This document shows positions 16,619 through 25,542 of a stretch of 64,000 nt of DNA, piece by piece. A program made the translations under genes and the position numbers. Under the pieces are notes generated by a model. It was not told the DNA's origin. It searched no databases and saw only the letters and a list, made by a program, of their open reading frames with translations. Source of the DNA: Bacteroidota bacterium. GTDB taxonomy: Bacteria > Bacteroidota > Bacteroidia > 2-12-FULL-35-15. Location of the stretch: NCBI GenBank assembly GCA_947479085.1, contig CANJYB010000008.1, forward strand, positions 1 through 64,000, in the 5' to 3' direction. Every line of letters starts with the position of its first letter. The first letter of the stretch is position 1.

Positions 16619-19618
16619 TTATTTTCTGGTTAAAGTAAGAAAGCCTGCCTGCGAAGCGGCTTCTTTTCCTGCCTGCTGATAATTGGCTATGTAATAATAC
16701 ACCCCTTCCGGACATTTTTTTCCATTGTGAGTTCCGTCCCACATAAAGAATGGATCGGCAGATTCAAACATCAGCAATCCCCAGCGGTCGTATATCTTTA
16801 TTTTAAATGTTTCAAAATCTCCCGAAGTAATAGGAGTAAAGAAATCATTGTTTGCACTTCCGTCAGGTGAAAACACATTCGGCAACACAAGGTACATATC
16901 ATACGGGCACGGTTCAGGACCAACATCAAAGGTTACCAATCTCGGACAAGCTCTGCCCGGCATGGTAATAGAAACAGAATATACACCTGTATCGTTTACT
17001 GTTATACTTTGTGTGGTTTCTCCGCCCGGACTCCATAAATAGCTAGTGCCGGCACTATCAGCAGCAAGTGTAATCGGATTACTTCCCAAGGGACAAACTG
17101 CATCTGTCAGCCCAGCAGTTGAAGGTGTCTGTACGATAACATCTATTGTATCTTTGCTCTTACACTGACCGGGACCCGTAACGGTTAAAAAATAAGAAGT
17201 TGATACCTGCGGATTGACTGTAGCCGTTTGCGAAGAACTTACTGTACTTCCCCCATTCGACCAGACATAGGAGTACCCTGTGCCCGAATTAGTAGTTAAT
17301 GTAATAGGCTGGCTATTACAAATAACTGTATCATCAAATGCGGAAGCAGCAGTGATGTTAGGATGGTCTTTCACCTGTATGGTTCTTGAACTTGTAGCTG
17401 TTCCGCAGGTGTTGAAAGCCTGTATGGTAAGCACAAATGCTCCTACCCCATTGGCTATGGCATCTGTTTCGGTATTGGTGGAATTAATTAATTGATCGAT
17501 GGCAGGTTGATTGGTGGCACTCCATACCCCACCGGTAACAACACCCTGAGCAGGAATTGAATAATGCAAAGTATCGCCCAAGCAAATTATGGGAGGACCG
17601 GAAATGGTAACAACAGGAGGGCCTAACACAACTATGGTTTCCAAAGGAGACCATGGACCTACACAACCATTGTTTGTTTCCTGAACAGAAAAAGTATAAG
17701 TACCGGGATTAAAATTAAAAGCATATCCGGAACTGTTTTGGTTTGCCCCACTTGGATTTTGAAAAGGATTTCCGCCATTAAACCCGCTTATAGACCATAA
17801 ATATGTGGAGTTATCTGCAGGATTCCAAATAGGATATGGTATGTAAGGATATACCTGTTCTCCCACACAGAATGTATCTTTTTCAGTAAATGTAGTATAG
17901 TCAACTATAGTTATATTTGGTCCAACAGCATGAGTAGCTCCAACAGTAACCCTTATAAGGCTGCCCAAAGCATCATCCGGTTCGGTAGTACTGGTAGCAA
18001 TTGCCCGCATATAATTCATTCCAAGAGGTATCCCGTAAGTTGGTAAACTATCCTTGCAGGGAACATGAATAGGCATAATAGTATCATGAGTAGCTGCAAC
18101 AGAACCCAAAATTCCGTTTGCTCCGATTTGAGCAAATGTCATGCTGCTCATCAGTTGAGATTTAAAAATATTTCCGGGATTATACAATGCAACCGAATCA
18201 AAAGTATTAATGCCTACCGGGATGGTCGTATTTTGCCCTAAAGGAGCGGCCGAACAGTCGGTAACACAAAAATGAAGGTCGGTATTATTATTTGTTTCGA
18301 TGTCGCATTGCCGGATACAAAATGGCCCCCATGCTGCCCCGATCGCAACCGGATTGGACGAGACGACCCGGATATAATAATTACATCCGGGAGTAACAGT
18401 AGGAACTATTCCTGAAATGCTTCCGGGCTGATAAGGTGGTAATGCAGGGTCGTACGTACTTGAATTAAACATACTATTAATTACCGTAGGCACAGCAGGG
18501 AACACACCATTAGAATCGGAAAGTTCTGCAGTATAGGTGTTAAACACATATACACCGAGGGCCCAGAAAGGTATGTCAATTGCGCTACCAATGCAGACTG
18601 CATTGGTATCCATGGTGACGACAGGCTGTAGCGTTGTGATGGTATTAGGACAACTTAAAATCGTGAAACATGCACTGGCTACTCCCGTTATGGCCGGGAG
18701 CGGGGTCGTTCGATTTATTCGTATCTTATAACAGGTCCCAGGCAATACTGAATTAGGAAGCTGAATGGGAATCACTCCACTTGTTTGAGGATAATAAATA
18801 TTGAATATCCAGTTATTTGTTGTCGGGAAACCACCGGTAGCATTAGATAACTGGATGGTATAACTTCCGTCACATAAAGTATCGGAAAGGTGCCAGTAAA
18901 TGTAAATGTAATTTCCCTGGCAAACAGGATTAGGAACTACGCTGTCTACCGAACAAGTAACCGGATTAAGTGCAGCGCCTCCTCCTGTTGCAATAATATC
19001 CACATCATCAATGGAAAAAGACTCGTTGGCCGGATTGGCCGAATTTCCATTCACCCAGCGGAAACCAAAACGAACATTGAACTGGTTATTAAAAACCGGG
19101 TCCATAATGCTTTCGTATTGCCATTTATACTTATTGTTGTACTGCGCCTGGCCTGTTTGAACCCATGGGCCATTGTTAATACTATAATACACCTCGCCAT
19201 AGGCATTTGAAGAACCCTCGCATAAATAGAAAAATACTAACTGAACGCTATCCATGCCTAAGGTACATAAGCCATTTGTTAGAAAAGCAAAATTATCGGA
19301 AGGATTGGAGGGATCAAAATTTGCATTATCAATTACCGAAGCACTATTATGAATGTGCAGGTACTTACTGAAAGGAGCAAAAGTTATTGCACCACTGTAA
19401 GTACTATCCTGCCTCATGGTATTAGGATAGGTTGGAGCTCCGATATAACTGTCATTAACTATCCAGTTATTGTTACCTGAAGCAGCTGCCGGTCCGCCAC
19501 TATTGAGCGTAAATGCATTGGTAAGTTCAAAATCTTCTGTAAATAATTGAAAAGGTTGGGCCTGAAGCGCAAGAAAATTCAAAATACAGATAACGAGAAT
19601 AAGTAGGAGTTTTTTCAA
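16619..19618 (-). CDS. T9SS type B sorting-domain surface protein
   Basis: 999 residues. The only canonical start at the signal peptide is TTG at 19618 (an in-frame stop lies five codons upstream), giving MKKLLLILVICILNFLALQAQ. The mature N-terminus (about 25-210) looks like a jelly-roll/MAM-like domain: FSIDDVDIIATGG ends it, as in reelin/choice-of-anchor domains. Then several Ig-like segments (IDVIVQTPSTAG, ITLTTNSGTGYSYVWSNGG) and a C-terminal CHU_C domain (about 905-999) with PNVFSPDGSANNDFFTP, KIYDRWGLLMFES and MWDGTHNGKKCPEGVYYY. This is T9SS type B cargo for the cell surface. Candidate -7 boxes (7 of 8) lie at 19654-19667 on the minus strand. Confidence 0.85.
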   Translation of the reverse strand: MKKLLLILVICILNFLALQAQPFQLFTEDFELTNAFTLNSGGPAAASGNNNWIVNDSYIGAPTYPNTMRQDSTYSGAITFAPFSKYLHIHNSASVIDNANFDPSNPSDNFAFLTNGLCTLGMDSVQLVFFYLCEGSSNAYGEVYYSINNGPWVQTGQAQYNNKYKWQYESIMDPVFNNQFNVRFGFRWVNGNSANPANESFSIDDVDIIATGGGAALNPVTCSVDSVVPNPVCQGNYIYIYWHLSDTLCDGSYTIQLSNATGGFPTTNNWIFNIYYPQTSGVIPIQLPNSVLPGTCYKIRINRTTPLPAITGVASACFTILSCPNTITTLQPVVTMDTNAVCIGSAIDIPFWALGVYVFNTYTAELSDSNGVFPAVPTVINSMFNSSTYDPALPPYQPGSISGIVPTVTPGCNYYIRVVSSNPVAIGAAWGPFCIRQCDIETNNNTDLHFCVTDCSAAPLGQNTTIPVGINTFDSVALYNPGNIFKSQLMSSMTFAQIGANGILGSVAATHDTIMPIHVPCKDSLPTYGIPLGMNYMRAIATSTTEPDDALGSLIRVTVGATHAVGPNITIVDYTTFTEKDTFCVGEQVYPYIPYPIWNPADNSTYLWSISGFNGGNPFQNPSGANQNSSGYAFNFNPGTYTFSVQETNNGCVGPWSPLETIVVLGPPVVTISGPPIICLGDTLHYSIPAQGVVTGGVWSATNQPAIDQLINSTNTETDAIANGVGAFVLTIQAFNTCGTATSSRTIQVKDHPNITAASAFDDTVICNSQPITLTTNSGTGYSYVWSNGGSTVSSSQTATVNPQVSTSYFLTVTGPGQCKSKDTIDVIVQTPSTAGLTDAVCPLGSNPITLAADSAGTSYLWSPGGETTQSITVNDTGVYSVSITMPGRACPRLVTFDVGPEPCPYDMYLVLPNVFSPDGSANNDFFTPITSGDFETFKIKIYDRWGLLMFESADPFFMWDGTHNGKKCPEGVYYYIANYQQAGKEAASQAGFLTLTRK

Positions 19619-20180
19619 TCTTTTAGAGTTTTAGATTAGCATTGTTTTGAATTCGAAGATAAATGTATTAAAATAATTTCAATTTAAACAAACATTTATT
19701 AACATTTTTTTAGTTTATTTTTTAAACACCTAACTATTCGTCCACCAATTATTTAACTGAAAGAACTAAAGCCTTTTCTATCATTGAATTTCGGAAGAAC
19801 ACCTTTCTTAAAAACTATGATATATTCAAACTGAAATTCAAAGTCCCCGAATTTTAAAACATTAGAAAATTAATCCGGTGAGTCAAAATAAGAAAGAAGC
19901 TAATCCAAACCAAAAAATGACCTGTTTTTTAATTTGCGAAATGGTTTTAAACAAAAAAAGGAATCAATAGTTATTAAAAAACAATTGTTAATAACGTGTG
20001 GATTTCTTTACAAAACACAAAACTTACCTAAGTCTTAAAACCATTGATTTTATTAACAGAATAAGGCACATTTATTTTACATTAAGCACCTATTTTTATT
20101 TTCATCAAAAAATCAGTTATCAACATAATGCTGTTTGCAATTACAAATCGTACTGGTGAAAAAACAATTTTAATTAAGAA
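19619..20180. other. AT-rich divergent intergenic region
   Basis: About 560 bases between two divergently transcribed genes. Very AT-rich with no open frame or repeat; the left end holds minus-strand promoter candidates TATCTTCG (19661-19654) and TACATTTA (19667-19660), the right end the exact box at 20181. Confidence 0.4.
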
Positions 20181-20188
20181 TAGATTTG
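20181..20188 (+). promoter_or_regulatory. Bacteroidota -7 promoter box
   Basis: TAGATTTG, exact TAnnTTTG match. Its TTG is also the first in-frame TTG of the following open frame, so that codon is part of the promoter and not the translation start. Confidence 0.55.
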
Positions 20189-20209
20189 CCCAAAGAAAAT
20201 AATAAAGAA

Positions 20210-21568
20210 TTGAAAAAACTCTTGTTACCTATATTGATTAGTACTCACAAAAAGAAAACTTTTTTGCTTCTTTTGGTTGCGATGCTTTCTGTTAAAGGGA
20301 CTTTGTTATCTCAAACAAAAGAAGACGAAGAGAAACCTAAACAGCTGCCATCGGTAGCTTTAGGTATTGGTATCCTGACTTTTAACGGGGATATAGGAAA
20401 TGGAATTAAGCCAAGTAAATACAGCAAGATAAAAGGAGGGCTTAATTTAACAGTAGAACAAAGAATAGGGAAATACATAGGTGTGTCCATTTCGGGACTA
20501 TACGGGAAACTATCAGATAATGAAAGTACGGAGACCCGTAACTTAAATTTTCAATCTAAAATAATACAAGCCGACCTATGCCTTGTTGCGCATTTTGATA
20601 ATGATTTAATATTCCAGCGCAAAAGCATTTTTGCCCCTTATTTAATGGCAGGTGTAGGTTTTTTGAAATTTGACCCTTACGGAGATTTGAAAGATGCAAA
20701 TGGCAACACCTATTATTATTGGAGAGATGGGTCAATAAAAGATCTGGCTGAATCGGACCCGGCTTATTTTAAAGCCAAGGAATTAAAGAGGGATTATACT
20801 TATGAGACCCAATTAAAAGACAGTACCACCGATTATAAAAGAAGTTCACTTTCGTTTCCATTAGGCTTGGGATTCAAATTAAAGCTTGCTTATAATATTG
20901 ATGTAAATCTGGGAGCTACTTATTACGTTACTATGACCGACTGGATAGATAATGTAAAAGATGGCAAAAATGATAAATACCTTTTTACTCATTTTTCACT
21001 GCAGTATAATTTTGGAAAAAGAGAAGATAATAGCCCGGTACGTTATAAATCGGTCGATTTTTCTGCCATTGATAATCAGGATACAGATGGAGATAAAATA
21101 AAAGACAAAGATGATAAGTGTCCGGGAACTCCTGTCGGGGTGAAAGTAGATCTCAACGGCTGTCCATTGGATGGAGACGGAGATGGAGTACCAGATTACC
21201 TTGACAAGGAAGTATTTACAGCACCAGGCGGAATTGTGGATGATGCCGGTGTTACTCTCTCCGATTCAACACTTGCATTAAAACAACAGCAATTTGATTC
21301 ATTGGCTACCGAAAGAAGCAAAATGCTTTATGAAAACCCTTCGCTGTCTTATTTACAGGAAGTGGAAGCTAAAGTAAAAGAATCGGCACAAAACGGTGGA
21401 AAACCAGGAATGACAATTCCTGAATCATTAAAACCCGCAGATAAAGATAATGACGGTTTGATTACAACTGCAGAAATTACCGCAGCAATTGATAGCTTTT
21501 TTGACGGAGAGTCCAGCTTTACAGTAGAAAAACTCAATGAACTGATTGATTTCTTCTTTGACCAATAA
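20210..21568 (+). CDS. Outer-membrane beta-barrel protein with TSP3 and EF-hand motifs
   Basis: About 452 residues. No ATG lies at the signal peptide; the best start is TTG 20210 (reading KKLLLPILIS, then KKKTFLLLLVAMLSVKGTLLSQ), since the earlier TTG 20186 sits in the promoter box. After the signal comes a barrel of about 230 residues with the motif set shared with the genes at 23621 and 25543: RNLNFQSKI, YLMAGVG, DLKDANGNTYYYWRDGSI, RDYTYETQL, QYNFG. Then a thrombospondin type 3 calcium-binding repeat (DTDGDKIKDKDDKCPGTP..GDGDGVPDYLD), and near the C-terminus a perfect 12-residue EF-hand loop, DKDNDGLITTAE. Unlike its two paralogues it has no SPOR domain, and unlike OmpA no OmpA_C domain. 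First gene of the envelope cluster. Confidence 0.78.
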   Translation: MKKLLLPILISTHKKKTFLLLLVAMLSVKGTLLSQTKEDEEKPKQLPSVALGIGILTFNGDIGNGIKPSKYSKIKGGLNLTVEQRIGKYIGVSISGLYGKLSDNESTETRNLNFQSKIIQADLCLVAHFDNDLIFQRKSIFAPYLMAGVGFLKFDPYGDLKDANGNTYYYWRDGSIKDLAESDPAYFKAKELKRDYTYETQLKDSTTDYKRSSLSFPLGLGFKLKLAYNIDVNLGATYYVTMTDWIDNVKDGKNDKYLFTHFSLQYNFGKREDNSPVRYKSVDFSAIDNQDTDGDKIKDKDDKCPGTPVGVKVDLNGCPLDGDGDGVPDYLDKEVFTAPGGIVDDAGVTLSDSTLALKQQQFDSLATERSKMLYENPSLSYLQEVEAKVKESAQNGGKPGMTIPESLKPADKDNDGLITTAEITAAIDSFFDGESSFTVEKLNELIDFFFDQ

Positions 21569-21658
21569 ACTTAATAAACGAATTTCTAAACAACAATTAA
21601 TAACTAAACAACAATTTAAGTAAAAGTAAAAAGTAAGTAAAACCAAAACCAAAACACT

Positions 21659-23530
21659 ATGATAAAATATGTAGTCTTATTATTCAACACTGTAGCATTG
21701 TTGATTTATCAGTTTTTCTTTGCTGATGGAATTACCATTACGCAAAAAGCGCCTGCCAGTGCAAAACCAGGAACCGTGTTTACCGTGGAACTAACCATTA
21801 AAAAAGGTGATGCAGATGGCTTTGCAAAACTTCAGCAGGAATTACCTGATGGCTTTGAGGCTACGGAAGGAACCACAAGTGGTGCTTCATTTGCCTTTAC
21901 CAATAATTCTGTTAAATTTATCTGGATGGCTTTGCCAAGTGATAAAGAATTCAAAGTATCTTACAAAGTAAAAGTAGATGCGAGTATAATAACCGGTGAA
22001 AAATTCATTGCCGGTAAGTTTGCTTACGTTGTTAACAATGTTAAACAGCAGGTTGAAATCTCTCCTGTAACAATTAATATAGATGCGGCAGCAGCTCCTG
22101 TGGCAGCAGCTGCACCACCGGTGGGTATACCTTCAGCTCCTGCTGAAGATAATTTGATTTCCATTTCAGGAACGTATCTGGATGATAAAGATGTTCCCGT
22201 TTCTAACTTAAAGGTTTTGTTGAAAAACGATAAAAATGAAACCATTACTTCAACCACAACTGACAGTTTAGGGTTTTTCGCTTTTTCTAAATTAACGAAT
22301 GACCAAAACAGAATTGTTGGACTGGAAGAAACAGATACTCATATAATAGGACCAAAGTCTAAGGCAAACTATAAAGACGCTAAAGGAACAGTTATATTAA
22401 CAAAAGACTTGACAGGTAATGCACCGGTTGCAAGCAATCCTCCACCTGCCACAACTACTGAAACACCAGTTGTAACAAATGTTGCTCCACCAACAACAAC
22501 TACGGAACCACCTGTAGCTTACCAGGCACCGCCTACCACTACCGAAGCTCCTGCAACTACAACTGTTCCTGAAGTTAAAAGTGCAACAACAGCTCCTGCT
22601 GCTACAGGACCGGAATCAGCCACCGTTGTTTGTTCAAGAGTTGCCCCTGAAAGTGTTAGCGAATCATCATTTATTGTGGAAATAACTATTAATAAAGGTA
22701 ACATCAGTGGTTTTGCAAAATACATAGAAACTTTACCTAATGGACTTGTAGCTTCTGCAAAAGAATCTTCCGGAGCTTCTTTTTCATTTTCTGATGGAAA
22801 AATAAAATACGTTTGGGTTTCCTTGCCAACGGCTACTAGTTTTAAAATATCTTATAAAGTTTCAATTGTAGCAGGTACAACAGGAATGCAGCCAATAGAT
22901 GGTTCGTTTTCTTACATTGAAAATGATGAAACAAAACGATTTGCACTTCCTTTAAATAATGTTAATATTAGTTCTACAGCTGCTCCTGCAGTAACCAGCG
23001 CTAATCCGCCAACTACAACGACAGAACAACCTGTTGTAACGCCTCCGGCAACTACCACTGAAACTCCGGTAGCTACCATTACTCCGGTTACCAAGGAACA
23101 ACCGGTTGTTACACAACCTGTGGTGATAACAGAACAACCAACAGAAACCAAAGCAGTAGAAACTGCAGTAACAGCAAGTGCAACAAAATCTAATCCTGAA
23201 CCAAAAGTACAGGAAATGGCTGCAACATCTATTCCTGCTCCTCAAGGTGATGTTGCTTATAGTGTTCAGATTGCAGCATTGCACAATGCAAGACAACCAG
23301 AACAACTGGCTGCAATGTATAATATCAATCAAAAAGTAAACACAGAAATGGCTGATGGATATACTAAATACGTAGTAGGTTCTCATAAAGTGTATAAAGA
23401 AGCTCATGATGCACGCGACCAGATAAAAATAAAAGGAGTTTCGGATGCATGGGTTACTGCCTATAACAAAGGAAAAAGAATTACTGTACAGGAAGCATTA
23501 ATGATTACAAGTCAGAAATGGTATAAGTAA
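21659..23530 (+). CDS. Secreted SPOR-domain protein with duplicated beta-domain and Pro/Thr linkers
   Basis: 623 residues. A hydrophobic N-terminal segment (MIKYVVLLFNTVALLIYQFFFADG) serves as signal or anchor. A beta-sandwich domain occurs twice, at about 24-137 and 320-440: KPGTVFTVELTIKKGDADGFAKLQQELPDG versus the second copy's ESSFIVEITINKGNISGFAKY, each followed by G.SF.F....KF.W..LP....FK.SYKV. Between them lie a carboxypeptidase-regulatory-like domain (about 163-235) and a Pro/Thr-rich linker with TTTET/TTTE repeats; a second such linker precedes a C-terminal SPOR domain (about 538-610, YSVQIAALHNARQPEQL to DAWVTAYNKGKRI). SPOR domains bind denuded peptidoglycan glycan strands. Position among barrel proteins suggests an envelope scaffold bridging outer membrane and wall. 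Confidence 0.78.
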   Translation: MIKYVVLLFNTVALLIYQFFFADGITITQKAPASAKPGTVFTVELTIKKGDADGFAKLQQELPDGFEATEGTTSGASFAFTNNSVKFIWMALPSDKEFKVSYKVKVDASIITGEKFIAGKFAYVVNNVKQQVEISPVTINIDAAAAPVAAAAPPVGIPSAPAEDNLISISGTYLDDKDVPVSNLKVLLKNDKNETITSTTTDSLGFFAFSKLTNDQNRIVGLEETDTHIIGPKSKANYKDAKGTVILTKDLTGNAPVASNPPPATTTETPVVTNVAPPTTTTEPPVAYQAPPTTTEAPATTTVPEVKSATTAPAATGPESATVVCSRVAPESVSESSFIVEITINKGNISGFAKYIETLPNGLVASAKESSGASFSFSDGKIKYVWVSLPTATSFKISYKVSIVAGTTGMQPIDGSFSYIENDETKRFALPLNNVNISSTAAPAVTSANPPTTTTEQPVVTPPATTTETPVATITPVTKEQPVVTQPVVITEQPTETKAVETAVTASATKSNPEPKVQEMAATSIPAPQGDVAYSVQIAALHNARQPEQLAAMYNINQKVNTEMADGYTKYVVGSHKVYKEAHDARDQIKIKGVSDAWVTAYNKGKRITVQEALMITSQKWYK

Positions 23531-23554
23531 ACTAATTATGCTTTTGTAAAAAGG

Positions 23555-23599
23555 CCCGATTTAACATTAAGCATATCTAAATGTTAAATTGGGTTTTTT
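23555..23599 (+). terminator. Intrinsic terminator, duplicated element
   Basis: Perfect 14-bp stem with one G-U pair: CCCGATTTAACATT (23555-23568) and AATGTTAAATTGGG (23580-23593), followed by six T. A close copy occurs at 25477-25521, in the same position before the paralogous gene. Only 4 bases separate its T run from the next promoter box. Confidence 0.8.
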
Positions 23600-23603
23600 G
23601 TTT

Positions 23604-23611
23604 TAAATTTG
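23604..23611 (+). promoter_or_regulatory. Bacteroidota -7 promoter box
   Basis: TAAATTTG, exact TAnnTTTG match, ending 9 bases before the ATG at 23621. The transcript would begin about 5 bases before the start codon. Confidence 0.6.
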
Positions 23612-23620
23612 CTACTTTAT

Positions 23621-25432
23621 ATGAAACTAAATTTCATTACCTTTTTTATACTATTAAACTACATTGCTTTTTCGCAGAAGGCAACAATTGATTCCAATTC
23701 TGTTTCGAATAATTCACCCTCAAATAAATTTTCTTTTCGTCCTGAACTTGGCTTAGGCTTTTGCAAACTTTCTTTTTACGGTGATATGTATGATAAACAT
23801 TTTTCTCCGCCATCAAAAAATAAAATCGGTTTTGATATTTCTGTAGGTCATGCACTAACTGATTATCTTAAAGCTGATATTTTTTTTCTATATGGAAAGT
23901 TGTCGGCTGAAGAGCGATACGCCAATACGGGCAGGAATCTTAATTTTGAATCTCAAATTATTTCGGGGGGATTAAATTTACAATATAATTTTGGCAATTT
24001 TTTAAAGAAAGAAAGAATGTTAAGCCCTTACATTTCATTAGGAGTTGAAATTTTTCAGTTTAACTCAAAAACAGATTTGAAAGATAAAAATGGAAACATT
24101 TATTGTTACTGGGCAGATGGCAGTATCCGTAATCTTCCTGAAAGCGATATTAATGCTTCGGGCGCAACCGAACTACAAAGAGATTTTACTTACGAAACAG
24201 ATTTGAGAGCCTTGAATGCTGACGGTTTTGGAAACTATTCGAATATAGCTGTGGGGGTGCCGGTAGGTGCAGGTGTTATTTTTAATCTGAGTGATAGAAT
24301 TAAATTAAAAGCAGGTGCTGCTATGCATTTCACTTTTACCGATTATATTGATGGAATTACAGAGAAAAGTATTGGGGCAAGAGCTGGCAATAATAAGAAA
24401 GACAATTTTACAGTAGCTGCACTTTCGTTGAGTTATACGTTTGGAAAGTTAAAAAAAGAAGAATCCGAATTATTTAATGAACTCGAAAATGCGGATGAAG
24501 ACAATGATAAAATACTTGATTTTAATGACCAATGTCCAGGTACGCCAAAGGGAGTTTCTGTTGATAGCAAGGGTTGTCCTTTAGATAAGGATAAGGATAA
24601 TGTTCCTGATTACCGGGATGACGAACCGGAGTCGGCAAAAGGGGCGATGGTTGATGCAAAAGGTGTAACTGTTAAAGATGTCGATACTACAGTTGTCCAG
24701 CAATCTGCTCCTAAAGATTCGTTGGTTACTGCAAGTGATAAAATAATAAAAAAGGATAAAAAGAAAAACACAAAAGCTACGGGGGCATCTGATAATGTAG
24801 AATATATGGTAAGTCTTGGTTCTTTTGAAAAAGGAATTCCTGATACGTTAATGAAAATCCTGTTAAGTATTCCTGATATGGAAATAGTGGAAAGAAGTGC
24901 AAATTCATCCGAATACCTGGTTGGTAATTACACAGATATTTATAAAGCAGAAAAACGAAAACAGGAAATGAATGCAATTGGTTTCTTAAAAGCAAAAGTA
25001 GTTTTGAAAGAGAAAGGAAAACTTCCGAAAAATGCAGGAACAAATGAGTTAAAACCAAATAAAGGAATACAAACAAAAAGTAATGTAACTGTTGAAGGAA
25101 ATAAATCGCATAGAAAGAATGCAAAAAATGAGCGACTGAAAGGAAAGAATTATTACCCTGAAACCAATATACAAATTCCCGGGATTGTTTTTCGTGTTCA
25201 AGTTGGAGCCTTTATTGAACGGCAACCAAAAAGCTTTGTGAAAGATATAAATGATATTATTGAAATTATTATTGGTGATGGACTATATAGATACACAAGT
25301 GGTGCTTTTGACAAATATGCGCAGGCGGATGCTTATAAAAATGAATTGCTAAACAAAGGTTATGCGGGTGCTTATGTTACCGCTTATAAAAATGGGGTAA
25401 GAATACCAATGAAAGAAGCTTTAGGGAAATAA
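23621..25432 (+). CDS. Outer-membrane barrel-TSP3-SPOR protein
   Basis: 603 residues from ATG 23621 (MKLNFITFFILLNYIAFSQ signal peptide). Barrel of about 250 residues closely similar to the product at 25543: FRPELGLGFCKLSFYGDMYDKHF, YGKLSAEERYANTGRNLNFES, DGSIRNLPESDINA, FTFTDYIDGITE. A TSP3 repeat follows (DEDNDKILDFNDQCPGTPKGVSV..DKDKDNVPDYRDDEPES). The C-terminal part has a diverged SPOR-like unit (about 392-465, EYMVSLGSFEKGIPDTL), a Lys/Asn-rich linker and a canonical SPOR domain (about 525-603, GIVFRVQVGAFIERQPKS to GAYVTAYKNGVRI). The SPOR domains replace the OmpA domain that normally ties such barrels to peptidoglycan. Own promoter and preceding terminator make it monocistronic. Confidence 0.82.
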   Translation: MKLNFITFFILLNYIAFSQKATIDSNSVSNNSPSNKFSFRPELGLGFCKLSFYGDMYDKHFSPPSKNKIGFDISVGHALTDYLKADIFFLYGKLSAEERYANTGRNLNFESQIISGGLNLQYNFGNFLKKERMLSPYISLGVEIFQFNSKTDLKDKNGNIYCYWADGSIRNLPESDINASGATELQRDFTYETDLRALNADGFGNYSNIAVGVPVGAGVIFNLSDRIKLKAGAAMHFTFTDYIDGITEKSIGARAGNNKKDNFTVAALSLSYTFGKLKKEESELFNELENADEDNDKILDFNDQCPGTPKGVSVDSKGCPLDKDKDNVPDYRDDEPESAKGAMVDAKGVTVKDVDTTVVQQSAPKDSLVTASDKIIKKDKKKNTKATGASDNVEYMVSLGSFEKGIPDTLMKILLSIPDMEIVERSANSSEYLVGNYTDIYKAEKRKQEMNAIGFLKAKVVLKEKGKLPKNAGTNELKPNKGIQTKSNVTVEGNKSHRKNAKNERLKGKNYYPETNIQIPGIVFRVQVGAFIERQPKSFVKDINDIIEIIIGDGLYRYTSGAFDKYAQADAYKNELLNKGYAGAYVTAYKNGVRIPMKEALGK

Positions 25433-25476
25433 TACAGTTTTAAACCCCATAAACCAGATAAACTTTTGTCCAAAAA

Positions 25477-25521
25477 CCTGATTTAACATTCAGCTCATCT
25501 AAATGTAAAATTGGGTTTTTT
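25477..25521 (+). terminator. Intrinsic terminator, duplicated element
   Basis: CCTGATTTAACATT (25477-25490) pairs with AATGTAAAATTGGG (25502-25515) with one mismatch and two G-U pairs, followed by a T run. It is a diverged copy of the element at 23555-23599, together with the promoter box next to it. Confidence 0.7.
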
Positions 25522-25525
25522 ATTT

Positions 25526-25533
25526 TACATTTG
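25526..25533 (+). promoter_or_regulatory. Bacteroidota -7 promoter box
   Basis: TACATTTG, exact TAnnTTTG match, ending 9 bases before the ATG at 25543, exactly as for the paralogue at 23621. Confidence 0.6.
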
Positions 25534-25542
25534 CCAATGTTT

